Source: Nemertoderma westbladi
Lineage: Eukaryota > Xenacoelomorpha > Nemertodermatida > Nemertodermatidae
Assembly: GCA_032718475.1 (NCBI GenBank)
Contig: JAUCBJ010008848.1
Coordinates: forward strand, 36,395 to 100,394
DNA: 64,000 nucleotides
Direction: 5' to 3'
Positions 19,741 through 29,486 of the stretch are shown in pieces. The first letter of the stretch is position 1. Each line of letters begins with the position of its first letter. The position numbers and the translations under genes were made by a program. The notes beneath the pieces are model-generated. The model saw only the letters and a list, made by a program, of their open reading frames with translations, searched no databases and was not told where the DNA came from.

Positions 19741-20545
19741 ATATCCAGTAAAATGGTAGGCTCGCGAGCCTTCCGCCAAACTCCTCGATCTCGCCTTTCT
19801 CGTACGCCTCGTACGCCCTGTAGAGGCTCAAAGCTTCCCGTTTCTCTTGTGTCGACTTATTAGACTCGTCCACTACCATATTGTAGATGTCTGGTTCGAC
19901 TAATTTGGGTTCGTAAATAACGATCTCACCCACGTTCGGTGCACTCATCTTGAACGAATGGTACGGATTTGTCAAAGGGTATCCGCCTTCTTGGTAACGC
20001 AGACTTTGGTGGTATGAGCATCGTGCTAATATCGGCTCGGGGTTCTCCGAGTTCAATCGCATAGGAATCGCGTTGTCTTGCTCGCGCATACATGCTCCAC
20101 ATTTGTAAAACAGTTTATATATGGAGAACGCGTCCTTTGTCTCTGGATCCGCTCCTGGAGCGCGTCTATAAAGATGCGTTCCATCAAATTCGTCTCTGGC
20201 TGCAGGCAAGGGTTCGTTTGCCGTCAAACATTGCAGCGTATGATATAATCGGCGTATCTCCGTGTCTGGATCCTTGCAAATGTCACTGGCGTCGCATAAT
20301 GCATCGTAGGGATACAAGGCATTGAACTCCCCGCGTAATTCCTCCGCTCTTTTGTTATAAGTGTCCAATCGCTGTTTTGTAATATTCAGGTCCGCCTTGG
20401 ATTTAGCGAGCTTGGCTGTACTCCTAGCCATACTCTCCACTCCAAACACGCTAAAGTTTTTAGCTCCATAACAATTAAACGGCGCCTGGTGCTCCTGTTC
20501 CTGCATAAACCCCTGACGTAACTCCTTATAAATCTTCTCCGCCAT
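19741..20545 (-). pseudogene. BEL-2 ORF3, N-terminal part
   Basis: The ATG at 20545 opens a frame of about 268 codons cut by Gypsy-2 at 19741. It begins MAEKIYKELRQGF, has a probable coiled coil at about residues 45-75 (ITKQRLDTYNKRAEELRG), a Cys pair in YKCGACM, and a segment shared with BEL-1 at 1-238. It ends in the palindrome-encoded GRLASLP. It lies after pol and before the 3' LTR, the place where retroviruses keep env, but I see no signal peptide, transmembrane helix or cleavage site. No known family recognised. A start at 20545 is favoured because the upstream 100 bases are AT-rich, and are conserved with BEL-1 260-330 as a non-coding leader. Confidence 0.65.
19755..19774 (-). repeat. 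Family palindrome copy 5
   Basis: Plus strand ggtaggctcgcgagccttcc; reads GRLASLP at the end of the ORF3 N-terminal part. Confidence 0.93.
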
Positions 20546-20697
20546 TATACACGCGTATATATGGTTACATATCGTTACGTTTCTACTAGATGAAGCACAA
20601 AATAGAGGTTAGATGTGAGGAGACTTAGAGTTTGTCGGCTTTTGGCTCAACTTTGCTCTAAAACGTACAAAACAAAAAACGTACTACGTAGAACAAG

Positions 20698-21865
20698 TGT
20701 TCGCGCTTTTGAAGACCTTTAGCAGTTTAACCTGCCAAAATTTATATGTCTTTTAGTTAATTAAAACACCCTTAGCATACGACAATATTTTATGCTAATA
20801 AACAAAACATTAACCGAAGCCAGCCCATGCGCGATCATTCACCCGATGGATACACCCGGGAGGCTGAATTCGGCTGCTTAAATTTTATTATTGCAGTGTA
20901 AGGTTGCAGTGTAAACCTACTGTATTATTCGATTGATCACTAATAATTAATTTCTGACAGATATTATTGGCTTTTGGGAAATATTAACAGTTCCTTTAGG
21001 ACGTGGCGCTCTATCTATTTAAACAGAGCTAGGACTTATACTAAACGCAACGATACTGCTTATGATTAAAGTATAAGGCGCATTCTTTAGGAAATGCTTT
21101 GTTACCAATCACAATCATGCACACTATTCTGCCGACCGTCAGTAAATTTGATCACACATAAAGAGAGCAGCAATTGACTCATGTAGGGTCTGCTAAATAA
21201 CATTAGATTCAATACACACCACATTGATATAAATCGCAATTGTTATATATAGCCTGTCTCTCTAACCTGTAGTGTATCAAGAAAATTGGGAAATTTGGGT
21301 GATTTATCCGTATTCTCCAAAGGGCAATATTTCATCAACAAATAGATACAATTAATAACTGACGGTAAATAACAGTACAAACAATATGATTAATAGTGAG
21401 TTAATTAGATCAGTTAGATTAGATAACAGTTATACTTTCGATAATTTAAGCAGTTTTACTAGAGTTGTTCCAAAAGCCGGTGTTATGGCGAAATATGGGA
21501 ACACAACAACAGAAACATGTGACTACTTGACTATACGAGGACACCAACTACCCTTATTCCCCGAAGCTCCCGTCCAACACAGAGGATGAGCATACAGATA
21601 GGAAATTCAGTTCAGTAGCTCTGGGATAGGTCAAAATCAACGCCCACTCAAATTCTATTGGCCGATACGGACAGCAGGGCTGAGGCAACCTCCCTAAGCT
21701 GGTTGGCCGATCGAACAGAACCCAGATACCTTCGTACAGCACATCAGCCAATAAGCTGGTAGCTTGCACTATTTTAGCTATAGATCCCTTTTAGAGTATT
21801 CTAGCGACCGGGGGGGAACTGGCCAGCAAGGCAAACGAATCAGTTATCCCACAAAAGCTTTTACA
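20698..21865 (-). repeat. BEL-X 3' LTR
   Basis: It runs from tgttcgcgctttt to aaaagcttttaca. Same length as the 5' LTR; differences seen are one base each near 20757, 20976 and 21082. Small open frames inside are shared by both LTRs and look fortuitous. Confidence 0.96.
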
Positions 21866-21876
21866 CCGCTCCCAGA
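21866..21876 (-). promoter_or_regulatory. BEL-X polypurine tract
   Basis: Minus strand tctgggagcgg abuts the LTR start TGTAAAAG. Confidence 0.75.
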
Positions 21877-21943
21877 AAATGGGATTTAAGTCTATAAAAT
21901 ATACAAAATCACAGTTTCTAAAATATAAAAATACTCTAAACAG

Positions 21944-23392
21944 TTAGTCTTTCTTGCGCGGACGGCGTTTACGCAGTTTTTTAAAGCTAGCAAGAGTCCT
22001 TTTCTCTTTGGGGCGAGCCACTTTACGAGGAGGGCTATAACTCCTGGGTGAAGGGTGCAATATGATTGCATCAGAAGGTATGGGATTGCGATCGGTGTAT
22101 CCGCCGGTCGAAGTACCGGGTTGATTGACATCAACGTCCGGGGAGAGGGGTCTAACGGCTTTGAGAGCTCGTTTCAAGACAGCCGCTCTTACGGGTCCTT
22201 TACGAGTGGTCTGAACGAGGGCCGTGGGTGGACCATAGGCAGTTAGAAACTTCCTTGGTTTAATGGTTCTTTCCAACTCGCGTTCGCGGGCTCGGTACTC
22301 GTAAGGCCGTCGATATACTTCTTGTAACTCAGGGTGTGAGTTGACGAATAAGTCTCCATAGGCAGGGTCTTGACGGATAAAGTTTATTAAGTTGTAAGAA
22401 TGGATGTCACTCGGATTAATGCTCCTGAGAAATTTACGTACATATTTGGTTGAAATACATTCTCCAACGCGCTTCAGTAGTTCATAACTTGATATGCGTG
22501 ATTTCTGCTCGACGGAGGCAAACAAATAAGGATGGAACGCATAAACTCCTTCGTAAGCGCGTCCAGGGTAATAGCGATGGCGTGAATCACAATGTAAATC
22601 AGCGTTCGCTTCCCAAGCTCTGATATAACGTAGTACAATCATTTCATCTACGCTCTCTAAATCATGATTAAAGGGACAATCAAAGCTGGCGTGTCCTTTT
22701 AATTGACAATGGTGACATTGAGTCATAAATTGAGGGCAAACCGCAAAAATGTGCAAGTTATTGAGTCTGTAATACGCGCAATAAATTTCCATCGTCGGTT
22801 GTTCGTGGAAATAGGAACAGCGGACGTTTGTGTCCATGGGCGTAACATGGTCTCTCGATGCGCATAACCGACAACATTGCCGAGAAACATAGTTGGCATG
22901 GCGATAATCGTACGCAGTGAGACACTGTGGACCTTGATACCATTCTAGGAGGTAATCGTTGTCGTTGTTCCGGGCGCGATAGGCTGAATCTCCTCAGATT
23001 CTAGGCATATTGGTTCGTCTTCCCAGTCTGTTACGAATATAATTTTCGTGATCTATTCTCGGTTTATCGTTACGACTCCGCTGGGTATGATATTTAAATA
23101 GAACCATTTCCCTTTCGGTGTATACATCGTCCGTATCATGTAAATCGATAGGATGGCTGGTAGTTAGGAAGTCCATATACGTACCATTACGATGCGTATA
23201 GCGAGCGGTTAATTTTCGATAGTCCAATTCACGCGTAAGTTGCTCTTGGGACGTCGGCGGTTCGATATAACGACCATCGTCCTCCGTAATGGTTGGATCG
23301 GCTTCACCGCGTATCAAGCTATCCACAAATGCTTGTAAAGGTAGAGTATATCGTTCCCTGATACCAAGATCATCTTCTATTAATTCCGTCAT
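21944..23392 (-). CDS. BEL-X ORF3: zinc-knuckle protein downstream of pol
   Basis: One reading frame of 483 codons from the ATG at 23392 to 21944, interrupted only by an in-frame TGA at 22994-22996 (after codon 132). The N-terminal part is charged and acidic. After the TGA come Cys pairs (CCRLC) and the retroviral-type knuckle CHHCQLKGHASFDC. A region homologous to BEL-2 ORF3 follows (YPGRAYEGVYAFHPY against the RFPMRAHLGF region), then a strongly basic tail (KKLRKRRPRKKD). Nucleic-acid binding is inferred. The gene sits where env sits in retroviruses but has no signal peptide or membrane helix. Its gag has its own knuckle, so this one is additional. In so young an element the TGA may be a real readthrough stop or mark two separate proteins. 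Confidence 0.7.
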
Positions 23393-23471
23393 ATCTGCTA
23401 TCTGAGTTTATTAATATTAGTATGAGTCAATATTTAGGCAAGTGGGCGTCGCTGCCTACTAGTCTTTGCCC

Positions 23472-23580
23472 CCGGACAGTGGGTTTCTCAGCGCCGATGT
23501 ACTGTTGTCGCGGTGTTTACGCCAACATGTAGCAACAGCACGACAACGATAACCGGCACAAGTCCCACCACTGTCCGTCC
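23472..23580. repeat. Imperfect inverted repeat, about 108 bp, GC-rich
   Basis: The outer arms cggacagtgg and ccactgtccg are perfect. Inner pairing gttgtcg/cgacaac is also present. It stands out as GC-rich within an AT-rich spacer. Confidence 0.7.
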
Positions 23581-23764
23581 CAAAGGCTTGAATCCACTTG
23601 AGGTTATCTCGGTAGAGTTAGGGCTACTTTACAATTGCGATTAGCTACTGTAAACACACTTTAGTAGTAACATTCACTTATAAACGCACAAATTCCATAC
23701 AATCATTACTTACTGCACACATGCAGGCCATTTGTCCGTTAGTCAGTGTCTTCCAGAATGTCAC

Positions 23765-23794
23765 GTTATTACTATGTATCCTTGGATACATAGT
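23765..23794. repeat. Near-perfect palindrome with 13-bp arms
   Basis: ttactatgtatcc and ggatacatagtaa pair around tt. A second small palindrome, aagagtatactctt, follows near 23832. Confidence 0.85.
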
Positions 23795-24239
23795 AATTAA
23801 GGAAATATTATTAAGAAAGATTATAGGAAATAAGAGTATACTCTTATGCTACGCAATGGGGCAAGCTTTTTGTTGTTCCTTTAACTTGCTTCTAATTCTA
23901 GCGTGGGTGTTGCCATGGTGACATTATGGAAAACTAGCGGTAGAATTAGGGTAATTCTCATGCATACAGATCTGGGATGTTATTTAATAGTAATTCTTTA
24001 ATTGTCAATATCCTCTTTATGCATGATTTTATAAATTTTATCGGCTATTGACTATATGCTGGAGATTCTCGCACTTTAATACACTCAATATGAATCTCCG
24101 CTCCCATGATCTATTAATTACTGGAATTTTGGGAATGTTATAAATTGCACAAAATGACAATTTATGAAATTCATTTGAATATGAATTTAAATTTATTCCC
24201 GTGAATTTTATTATTTGATGTTAAAATTGACACAATTTG

Positions 24240-24515
24240 ATTCCAGAGCAGGTCTGGGGGCATAGGATCCTTAATTCTATGACAATTGTCTTTTAAGAGT
24301 ATCGGTAAGTGCTGCGATATCTTAATTGACTAGAAATTTAAAGGATCTGAATTTTACAGATTTTACTAAATATTAAATTAATATTTAAGATGGGCACCGA
24401 TTTATTCCAGAACTTGTCTGGGGACGTTAACCACTGATTCTAGAATTTGTCTTTCAAGTATATCGGTGGGTGCCGCGATATCTTAATCGACTAGAATTAC
24501 AGATGGTCAAAGTTT
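24240..24515. repeat. Diverged tandem duplication, period about 160 bp
   Basis: Two blocks share ttccagag/ac-tgtctgggg, aattgtctt and gcgatatcttaat-gactagaa in the same order. They lie at about 24240-24345 and 24402-24500. Confidence 0.75.
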
Positions 24516-25042
24516 AACAGATTTATTTGCGTTTTACGCTACTGTTATATGGACATCACGCTACTATATGTATTATTTAATATAAGGTAGAAGAGCAATA
24601 TCGCACGAAGCAATGTCAGTGTGAAGAGGCAAGTCGTTTCCAAGGTCTACCCAGAGCTTGGTTTAGCCGAGACACGAGGATCTGAACTTTGCATTCCTAA
24701 TACTCTGCCTACCAATAATACTTGAATATAGTAGTGGCTTTATTGTACTTTAAGAAGTACGGACATTTCATCTTACTGTAGTCACGTATTTATAATATGA
24801 TACGGACAGTAAGGAAAGAGAAAAAATTATTTCTCGCCGTCGCACTAAATATATATTATAAGTAATTACGTACGTAATAAACACTAATATATTGCACTAA
24901 TCTACTAAATAATCACTAAAAATAACATTCTACTAAATAAAATTGAATAAAAACGATTATAATAAAGTACATAATAAAGTTTGCATATAAAGATATAACA
25001 AAATAGATAAAATAATATAGTCATACACCCACTCCAGACGTA

Positions 25043-25690
25043 TCACGTTTGGGAGTCCCTAGATGTTTGAGGAATTAGGGAGGTGGTCGTGGGAAGAGTG
25101 TCCTGTCTTCCATAGTTTCCAGAGAGTTCTCTGTCTCTTTCCAGTAAACATAAACGACCAACTGGGCGATTGAGTTGTTGCGTCTCAAAGATTATACCGG
25201 GCTTCTTGAAGTTACGCCGCATAACGATGAGTTCTACTGAACGCACTAAACCATCCTCCGAAATATGGGTCTCGATGATACGACCTGTCTGCCACCGTTT
25301 ACGTGGGAGGTCTGGATCTACAATAAGTACCATATCTCCGGCGCTGACGTTTTCCTGCTGCGCAAACCACTTAGTTCGAAGTTGTAGCGTGGGCAGGTAA
25401 TGTTTCTCGAAATGGTCAGCGAAACGACGGGATAGCAACTGCATAAGTTGCCAAGTTCGACGGCAGTATTCGTCTCCGTCGGCAATCTCCGATCGTGGGA
25501 GCATGGCTACCGGTTTCTTCAGTAGGAAGTGCGCAGGTGTTAGCGCTTCCAGGGAATCGGGACTCGATGAGACTGGCATAAGCGGTCTCTCGTTGAGATA
25601 GGCAGCTATTTCCTCCATTAACGTCCGCAAAAGTTCGTCGGTGAGATACGCACGGCATGGCACTATAAAGTGAAATGCGGTCCTTAACAC
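25043..25690 (-). CDS. BEL-X pol C-terminus (integrase end and DUF5641-type domain), shifted frame
   Basis: This frame carries LRTLMEEIAAYLNERPL, LTPAHFLL and YLPTLQLRTKWF, then the DUF5641-type module (SAGDMVLIVDPDLPRKRW, RPVGRLCLLE). It closes pol at a TGA (25043-25045). It is out of frame with the main pol frame by one base near 25693, just after WERLIRSV with the catalytic Glu. In an element with near-identical LTRs this is either a recent mutation or an assembly error. By family knowledge the domain ends BEL/Pao integrases. Confidence 0.88.
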   Translation of the reverse strand: MLRTAFHFIVPCRAYLTDELLRTLMEEIAAYLNERPLMPVSSSPDSLEALTPAHFLLKKPVAMLPRSEIADGDEYCRRTWQLMQLLSRRFADHFEKHYLPTLQLRTKWFAQQENVSAGDMVLIVDPDLPRKRWQTGRIIETHISEDGLVRSVELIVMRRNFKKPGIIFETQQLNRPVGRLCLLERDRELSGNYGRQDTLPTTTSLIPQTSRDSQT

Positions 25691-28600
25691 TTCTAATTAA
25701 TCTCTCCCAACTTCCTCCCCACCAAGGGGCGTCGGCGGCGTTGAAGGTCCAGCTAGACGCTGTTATCCTTAGCTGGTCATCCACCTGTCTTTGGTTCCAG
25801 TCTTTTACGTAAGCCTGTATTTCGTTGTTGGCACCAATGAAGTTCGTTCCCTTGTCCGATCTCATGGTATTACTCGTACCGAAGCGAGCGATCTGTCGTC
25901 GTAAACTTAAGACGAAACTGTTGGTAGATAGATCGTTCACCATATCGAGATGGATGGCTCTGCAAGTCATGCACACGAAGATGACACACCATCTCTTGAC
26001 TATAGTCCTCGCACGATATACTTCAATAGGGCCAAATAAATCTACACCAGTATTAGTAAAAGGTGGTTCATAGAAGCTTACTCGTTCCCTAGGTAATTCT
26101 GCCTCTCGCTGTGTTAAAGGCCTACTGAATGTTTTCCTACAGGGTATGCAGTTCCTAAGAACTTGGTTCAGAGCCCTACGGGGTTTATCAAAATAATAGC
26201 GAGTTCGAATTTCGCTAAGAACTCGTTCTCTTCCAGCATGATAAAGCTTACTGTGAACATCTACAATCATCTTGATTTGTACTTCAAGATTTCTAATGAG
26301 TATGGGGAATTTAGTGTCAAAGGATAAGGGTGCATTGGTTAACCTTCCTCCAACACGTATTAACCCATCTATCATTGTGCTAGAGAATCGATCCCTTAAG
26401 CGCATCTGCGGATTTCTCAACAACAGGAAATACTTTTCGGAATCCTCATAGCATTGCAGGAGTCTCAGTATCTGTTTATTAGTCTCTTCATGCTCCTGGT
26501 GACTAATTTTCTCCTTTAGAAAACTGTCAGATATCTTATATTTAGGTAAGTTTTTAATAACATGAACTTGTGCAGATGTCAATGGAGCGTTATCACTGGT
26601 GGTCTTCGCCCTGGAGTATTGATGATGAAAGCATCTCTTTAAATATGTGACGGCTTTACAGAGCCGATTCCAGGAACTGTAGTGATGCATCGCTCTCTGC
26701 AGCAGGGGTGAGATTCCTTGCGAGACGTCTGGTATTCCAGATTTCCAATCTCTATCTCGAATTTCCGCAACAGACTTATTTATAGCGAGGGATTGTGGAT
26801 CCAAATCATCGTTTCCGGAAACATGTAATACAGATAGATCGATAGTCGGTTTAAATAACTTCGATTTACTCGCCCGGGTTTTAGGTTTGACGGTCTCCGC
26901 TCCCTTGGCTTGTCTAATTTCCGCCGTAGTAAGGTGAGGAGGCCATTCGTCCTCTTCCATGCTCAGGAAGTCGGGTCCACCCAACCAATCTGGAGTATCT
27001 ATCAGTTCCTGTGGAGTTGCTCCCCTGGAGGCGATATCGGCTGGATTAATCGTACCAGGGCAATGTCTCCATTGATCTATCTTTGTGCGACTAAGAATAA
27101 TAGCTACCCTGTTAGTAACAAAAACGCTGAACTGACAGACTTCATTGGTTAGATATTCCAACACGAGTAAAGCGTCGGTCCAATAAACCGTTTTCTCCAG
27201 TGGGTAATCGATTTGTTCCGTTACGTTCCGGCCGATGGCTGTAGCGTATAAAGCCACTTTTAACTCCGCTCGAGGAACCTTTAACTTGTTGTTAATCAGT
27301 GCCTTAGAGGTAACCAAGGCGACTTTGATCCCATCCGGAGTTTCGACTCGCAGATATGCTATTATACCTATTCCCATGTCGCTGGCGTCTCCAAACACAT
27401 GGAGTTGATAGGAATACGTCGGAAGAACGTGTCCAAAATATGCACGGGAAATGATAAAGTTCTCGATGGCAGGTAGAGAATCTTCCCATTTCATCCATTT
27501 CTTCAACAGTTCTCCCTTAAGCGGATCATCCCATGAGTGGTTTTCAAGCCACATCTGTTCTACTAAACTCCGAGCAATCAATATAACTGGGCTAATAAAT
27601 CCCAATGGGTCGAAATAAGTGCTCAGGATACTTAAACAAATCCGTTTGGTCCGGACTGGATTATCTCGCTGTTTTAGCTGAAAAAACAGGATGTCTCTTT
27701 CAGTGTCCGACTTCAAGCCTAGCGTCTTGGTTTCAGGAAGATCGTCCTTTATTAAGTCTAGGTCTTTCGCTCCGCGATCCTCTACCGGTATGGCTTCCAG
27801 AAACTCACGGGAGTTACTAGTGAATTTCGTCAGTCGAAATCCACCTCTTTTCAAACACTCTACCGTTCCTTTCGCGACAGCTATGGCTTCTTCTACTGAT
27901 GGAAGGGACCTTAAATTGTCGTCCATGTATATATTGCGTTTTATGTTGTCTATCACTTCTTTGGAGAAGGAGTCTCGGTTGTCATTCGCAGTGGTTCGCA
28001 CCACGGAGCAGGCGTTGGAAGGGCTAGATATGATCCCAAAACCCTGGATGGTCATCCAGTACTCTACCGGTTTCTGGTTGAGGTCTCCTTCATGCCACCA
28101 CAGAAATCTCAGGCTGTCTCTATCTCTCTCCAGTGCCTTGACTTGTAAGAACATTCCTTCGATATCGGAAGCGAACGCGATGGAATATTGTCTTAATCTC
28201 AAAAGTATTCCCAACAAAGATTGGAGTAAATTGGGTCCTGGTAACAACTCGGAATTAAGGGATTGGCCCATATATAGAGCAGAGCCATCGAATACGACTC
28301 GTACTTCATGGGGCTTACCGGGTTTGGGAACGTAATGATGTGTTAAGTAATACGTTCTCTCAGTCACTGGTGTTCCTTCCGGTACTCGCTCCGCGTATCC
28401 CTTTGTTATAAATTTCTTAAGCTGAGTTTGGTACATTTCTTTCGCTGAAGCATTAGCTGTAAGGCGTCGATGTAATTGAGCGATTCTTTTCTCGGCCAAG
28501 AGTCTGTTATTTATAAATCTAGGTTCTCGTTTTCGAAATGGCAGGCCGATTTCATACCTACCTTGATCTTTTAAAAAACGTGTAGTTGTTTCCTGGATTT

Positions 28601-29486
28601 GCTTGGCTCTTTCTTCTTCTATCGATAGAGCCTTATCATACGAATTGGGCTCTACAAGTTCCTGAGTAAAGAATCGTACGGCTAGTTCGTCCCGAGTTCT
28701 AGCGTTGTAGCGATCTACCTCGTCATTAAGTTCGTCATCATAAATAATGGATTCCGTTGGGTGAATCAGTTGACATAGGTTCGCTTGGTTTTCCCAAGTT
28801 TGATTCTCGGTAAGTAGGTCAATTGTGTTCTCTTCTTCGAAGAGTTGGTAGATGTCGTCATTATCTGAGGAGTATGGTGTTCCCTCAGTTAGTTCGTCCA
28901 CCTCACTGCTCTCCTCGCTCCAATCGCTCACATGATCTACTCGTACTTGTGGCATTCTCTCTTCGAGAGTCCTGCGGGAAGGGCCAGTAAAGTACCAACC
29001 TACTCTAGTTCTTACCGCATAGGTTTGCAGTGGCTGCGGTTGAGCAGGTCGTTTCTCTAATGTTTCGAGCGCCTCATGCGCGTTTTGGCCGATGAGGATT
29101 TGCACTCCAGGATAATCTGTCTGGAACCGAGGTATCTTAAGATGTTGGATGCTCTCATCTTCGTCCCAATTATAAAGGTCTGCTTGAGTAGTAGCGAAGT
29201 TCTTTATAGCCACCATTTTTACCGACCTTATACCTTGTGTTCCTAACTTATCCTGGGGAGTGGACAACACACCTAAGTAGTAATCTGCCGTTAGGGTAGA
29301 TTTCCAAACCTGCATAATTCCTGACATATTCAATTTAGTCCGGAACTTGGGTTGTCCAGCAAAAATATCTTCGGCTAGTTCTTGATCGATGAATGTTCCT
29401 GTGCTGCCGGAGTCAAGGAGGGCGTTCACTATGTAGCTTTTGTTAAGACCGTGAACTCTTACCTGAACTACAGGAAATTCTCTGAT
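25416..29486 (-). CDS. pol: BEL-X pol: protease, RT, RNase H, integrase
   Basis: Same frame as gag, entered after the TGA at 29487-29489. In order: aspartic protease with LLDSGSTGTFID (just after 29429), RT with the active site YMDDNL (about 27925), and RNase H beginning FGDASDMGIG (about 27390) and ending CPGTINPADIASRG. The integrase follows, with zinc ligands in YHAGRERVL and CIPCRK, then catalytic Asp in GVDLFGPI (about 26040), Asp in SDKGTNF (about 25858) and Glu in WWGGSWERLI (about 25715). All catalytic residues are present. After about 25693 this frame is not native; the true C-terminus is in the frame 25690-25043. Typical BEL/Pao order and length. Expression probably depends on readthrough of the TGA. 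Confidence 0.95.
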   Translation of the reverse strand: MREFPVVQVRVHGLNKSYIVNALLDSGSTGTFIDQELAEDIFAGQPKFRTKLNMSGIMQVWKSTLTADYYLGVLSTPQDKLGTQGIRSVKMVAIKNFATTQADLYNWDEDESIQHLKIPRFQTDYPGVQILIGQNAHEALETLEKRPAQPQPLQTYAVRTRVGWYFTGPSRRTLEERMPQVRVDHVSDWSEESSEVDELTEGTPYSSDNDDIYQLFEEENTIDLLTENQTWENQANLCQLIHPTESIIYDDELNDEVDRYNARTRDELAVRFFTQELVEPNSYDKALSIEEERAKQIQETTTRFLKDQGRYEIGLPFRKREPRFINNRLLAEKRIAQLHRRLTANASAKEMYQTQLKKFITKGYAERVPEGTPVTERTYYLTHHYVPKPGKPHEVRVVFDGSALYMGQSLNSELLPGPNLLQSLLGILLRLRQYSIAFASDIEGMFLQVKALERDRDSLRFLWWHEGDLNQKPVEYWMTIQGFGIISSPSNACSVVRTTANDNRDSFSKEVIDNIKRNIYMDDNLRSLPSVEEAIAVAKGTVECLKRGGFRLTKFTSNSREFLEAIPVEDRGAKDLDLIKDDLPETKTLGLKSDTERDILFFQLKQRDNPVRTKRICLSILSTYFDPLGFISPVILIARSLVEQMWLENHSWDDPLKGELLKKWMKWEDSLPAIENFIISRAYFGHVLPTYSYQLHVFGDASDMGIGIIAYLRVETPDGIKVALVTSKALINNKLKVPRAELKVALYATAIGRNVTEQIDYPLEKTVYWTDALLVLEYLTNEVCQFSVFVTNRVAIILSRTKIDQWRHCPGTINPADIASRGATPQELIDTPDWLGGPDFLSMEEDEWPPHLTTAEIRQAKGAETVKPKTRASKSKLFKPTIDLSVLHVSGNDDLDPQSLAINKSVAEIRDRDWKSGIPDVSQGISPLLQRAMHHYSSWNRLCKAVTYLKRCFHHQYSRAKTTSDNAPLTSAQVHVIKNLPKYKISDSFLKEKISHQEHEETNKQILRLLQCYEDSEKYFLLLRNPQMRLRDRFSSTMIDGLIRVGGRLTNAPLSFDTKFPILIRNLEVQIKMIVDVHSKLYHAGRERVLSEIRTRYYFDKPRRALNQVLRNCIPCRKTFSRPLTQREAELPRERVSFYEPPFTNTGVDLFGPIEVYRARTIVKRWCVIFVCMTCRAIHLDMVNDLSTNSFVLSLRRQIARFGTSNTMRSDKGTNFIGANNEIQAYVKDWNQRQVDDQLRITASSWTFNAADAPWWGGSWERLIRSVKDRISLYSAMPCVSHRRTFADVNGGNSCLSQRETAYASLIESRFPGSANTCALPTEETGSHAPTIGDCRRRRILPSNLATYAVAIPSFR

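Larger units (their letters stand above)
23393..25042 (-). other. BEL-X spacer between pol and ORF3, non-coding
   Basis: AT-rich with no convincing gene. It holds an imperfect long hairpin (23472-23580), two short perfect palindromes (23765-23794 and near 23832) and a diverged tandem duplication (24240-24515). Such a long spacer would leave room for a separate promoter or splice acceptor for ORF3; none could be identified from sequence alone. Confidence 0.6.

Noticed and set aside
21386-21589. A 67-codon frame repeated at 36089-36292 as a conserved small gene
   Set aside because: Both lie at the same position in the two BEL-X LTRs, which are nearly identical throughout; identity shows only recent insertion.
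19741-23392. ORF3 as a retroviral-type envelope gene because it sits between pol and the 3' LTR
   Set aside because: No signal peptide, membrane helix, cleavage site or Cys-rich ectodomain is seen; the zinc knuckle and basic tail point to nucleic-acid binding.
24910-25045. About 44 codons after the BEL-X pol TGA encode a strongly hydrophobic stretch, as if a readthrough membrane tail
   Set aside because: The sequence is T-rich on that strand, so Phe, Leu and Ile codons are expected by chance; no other support.
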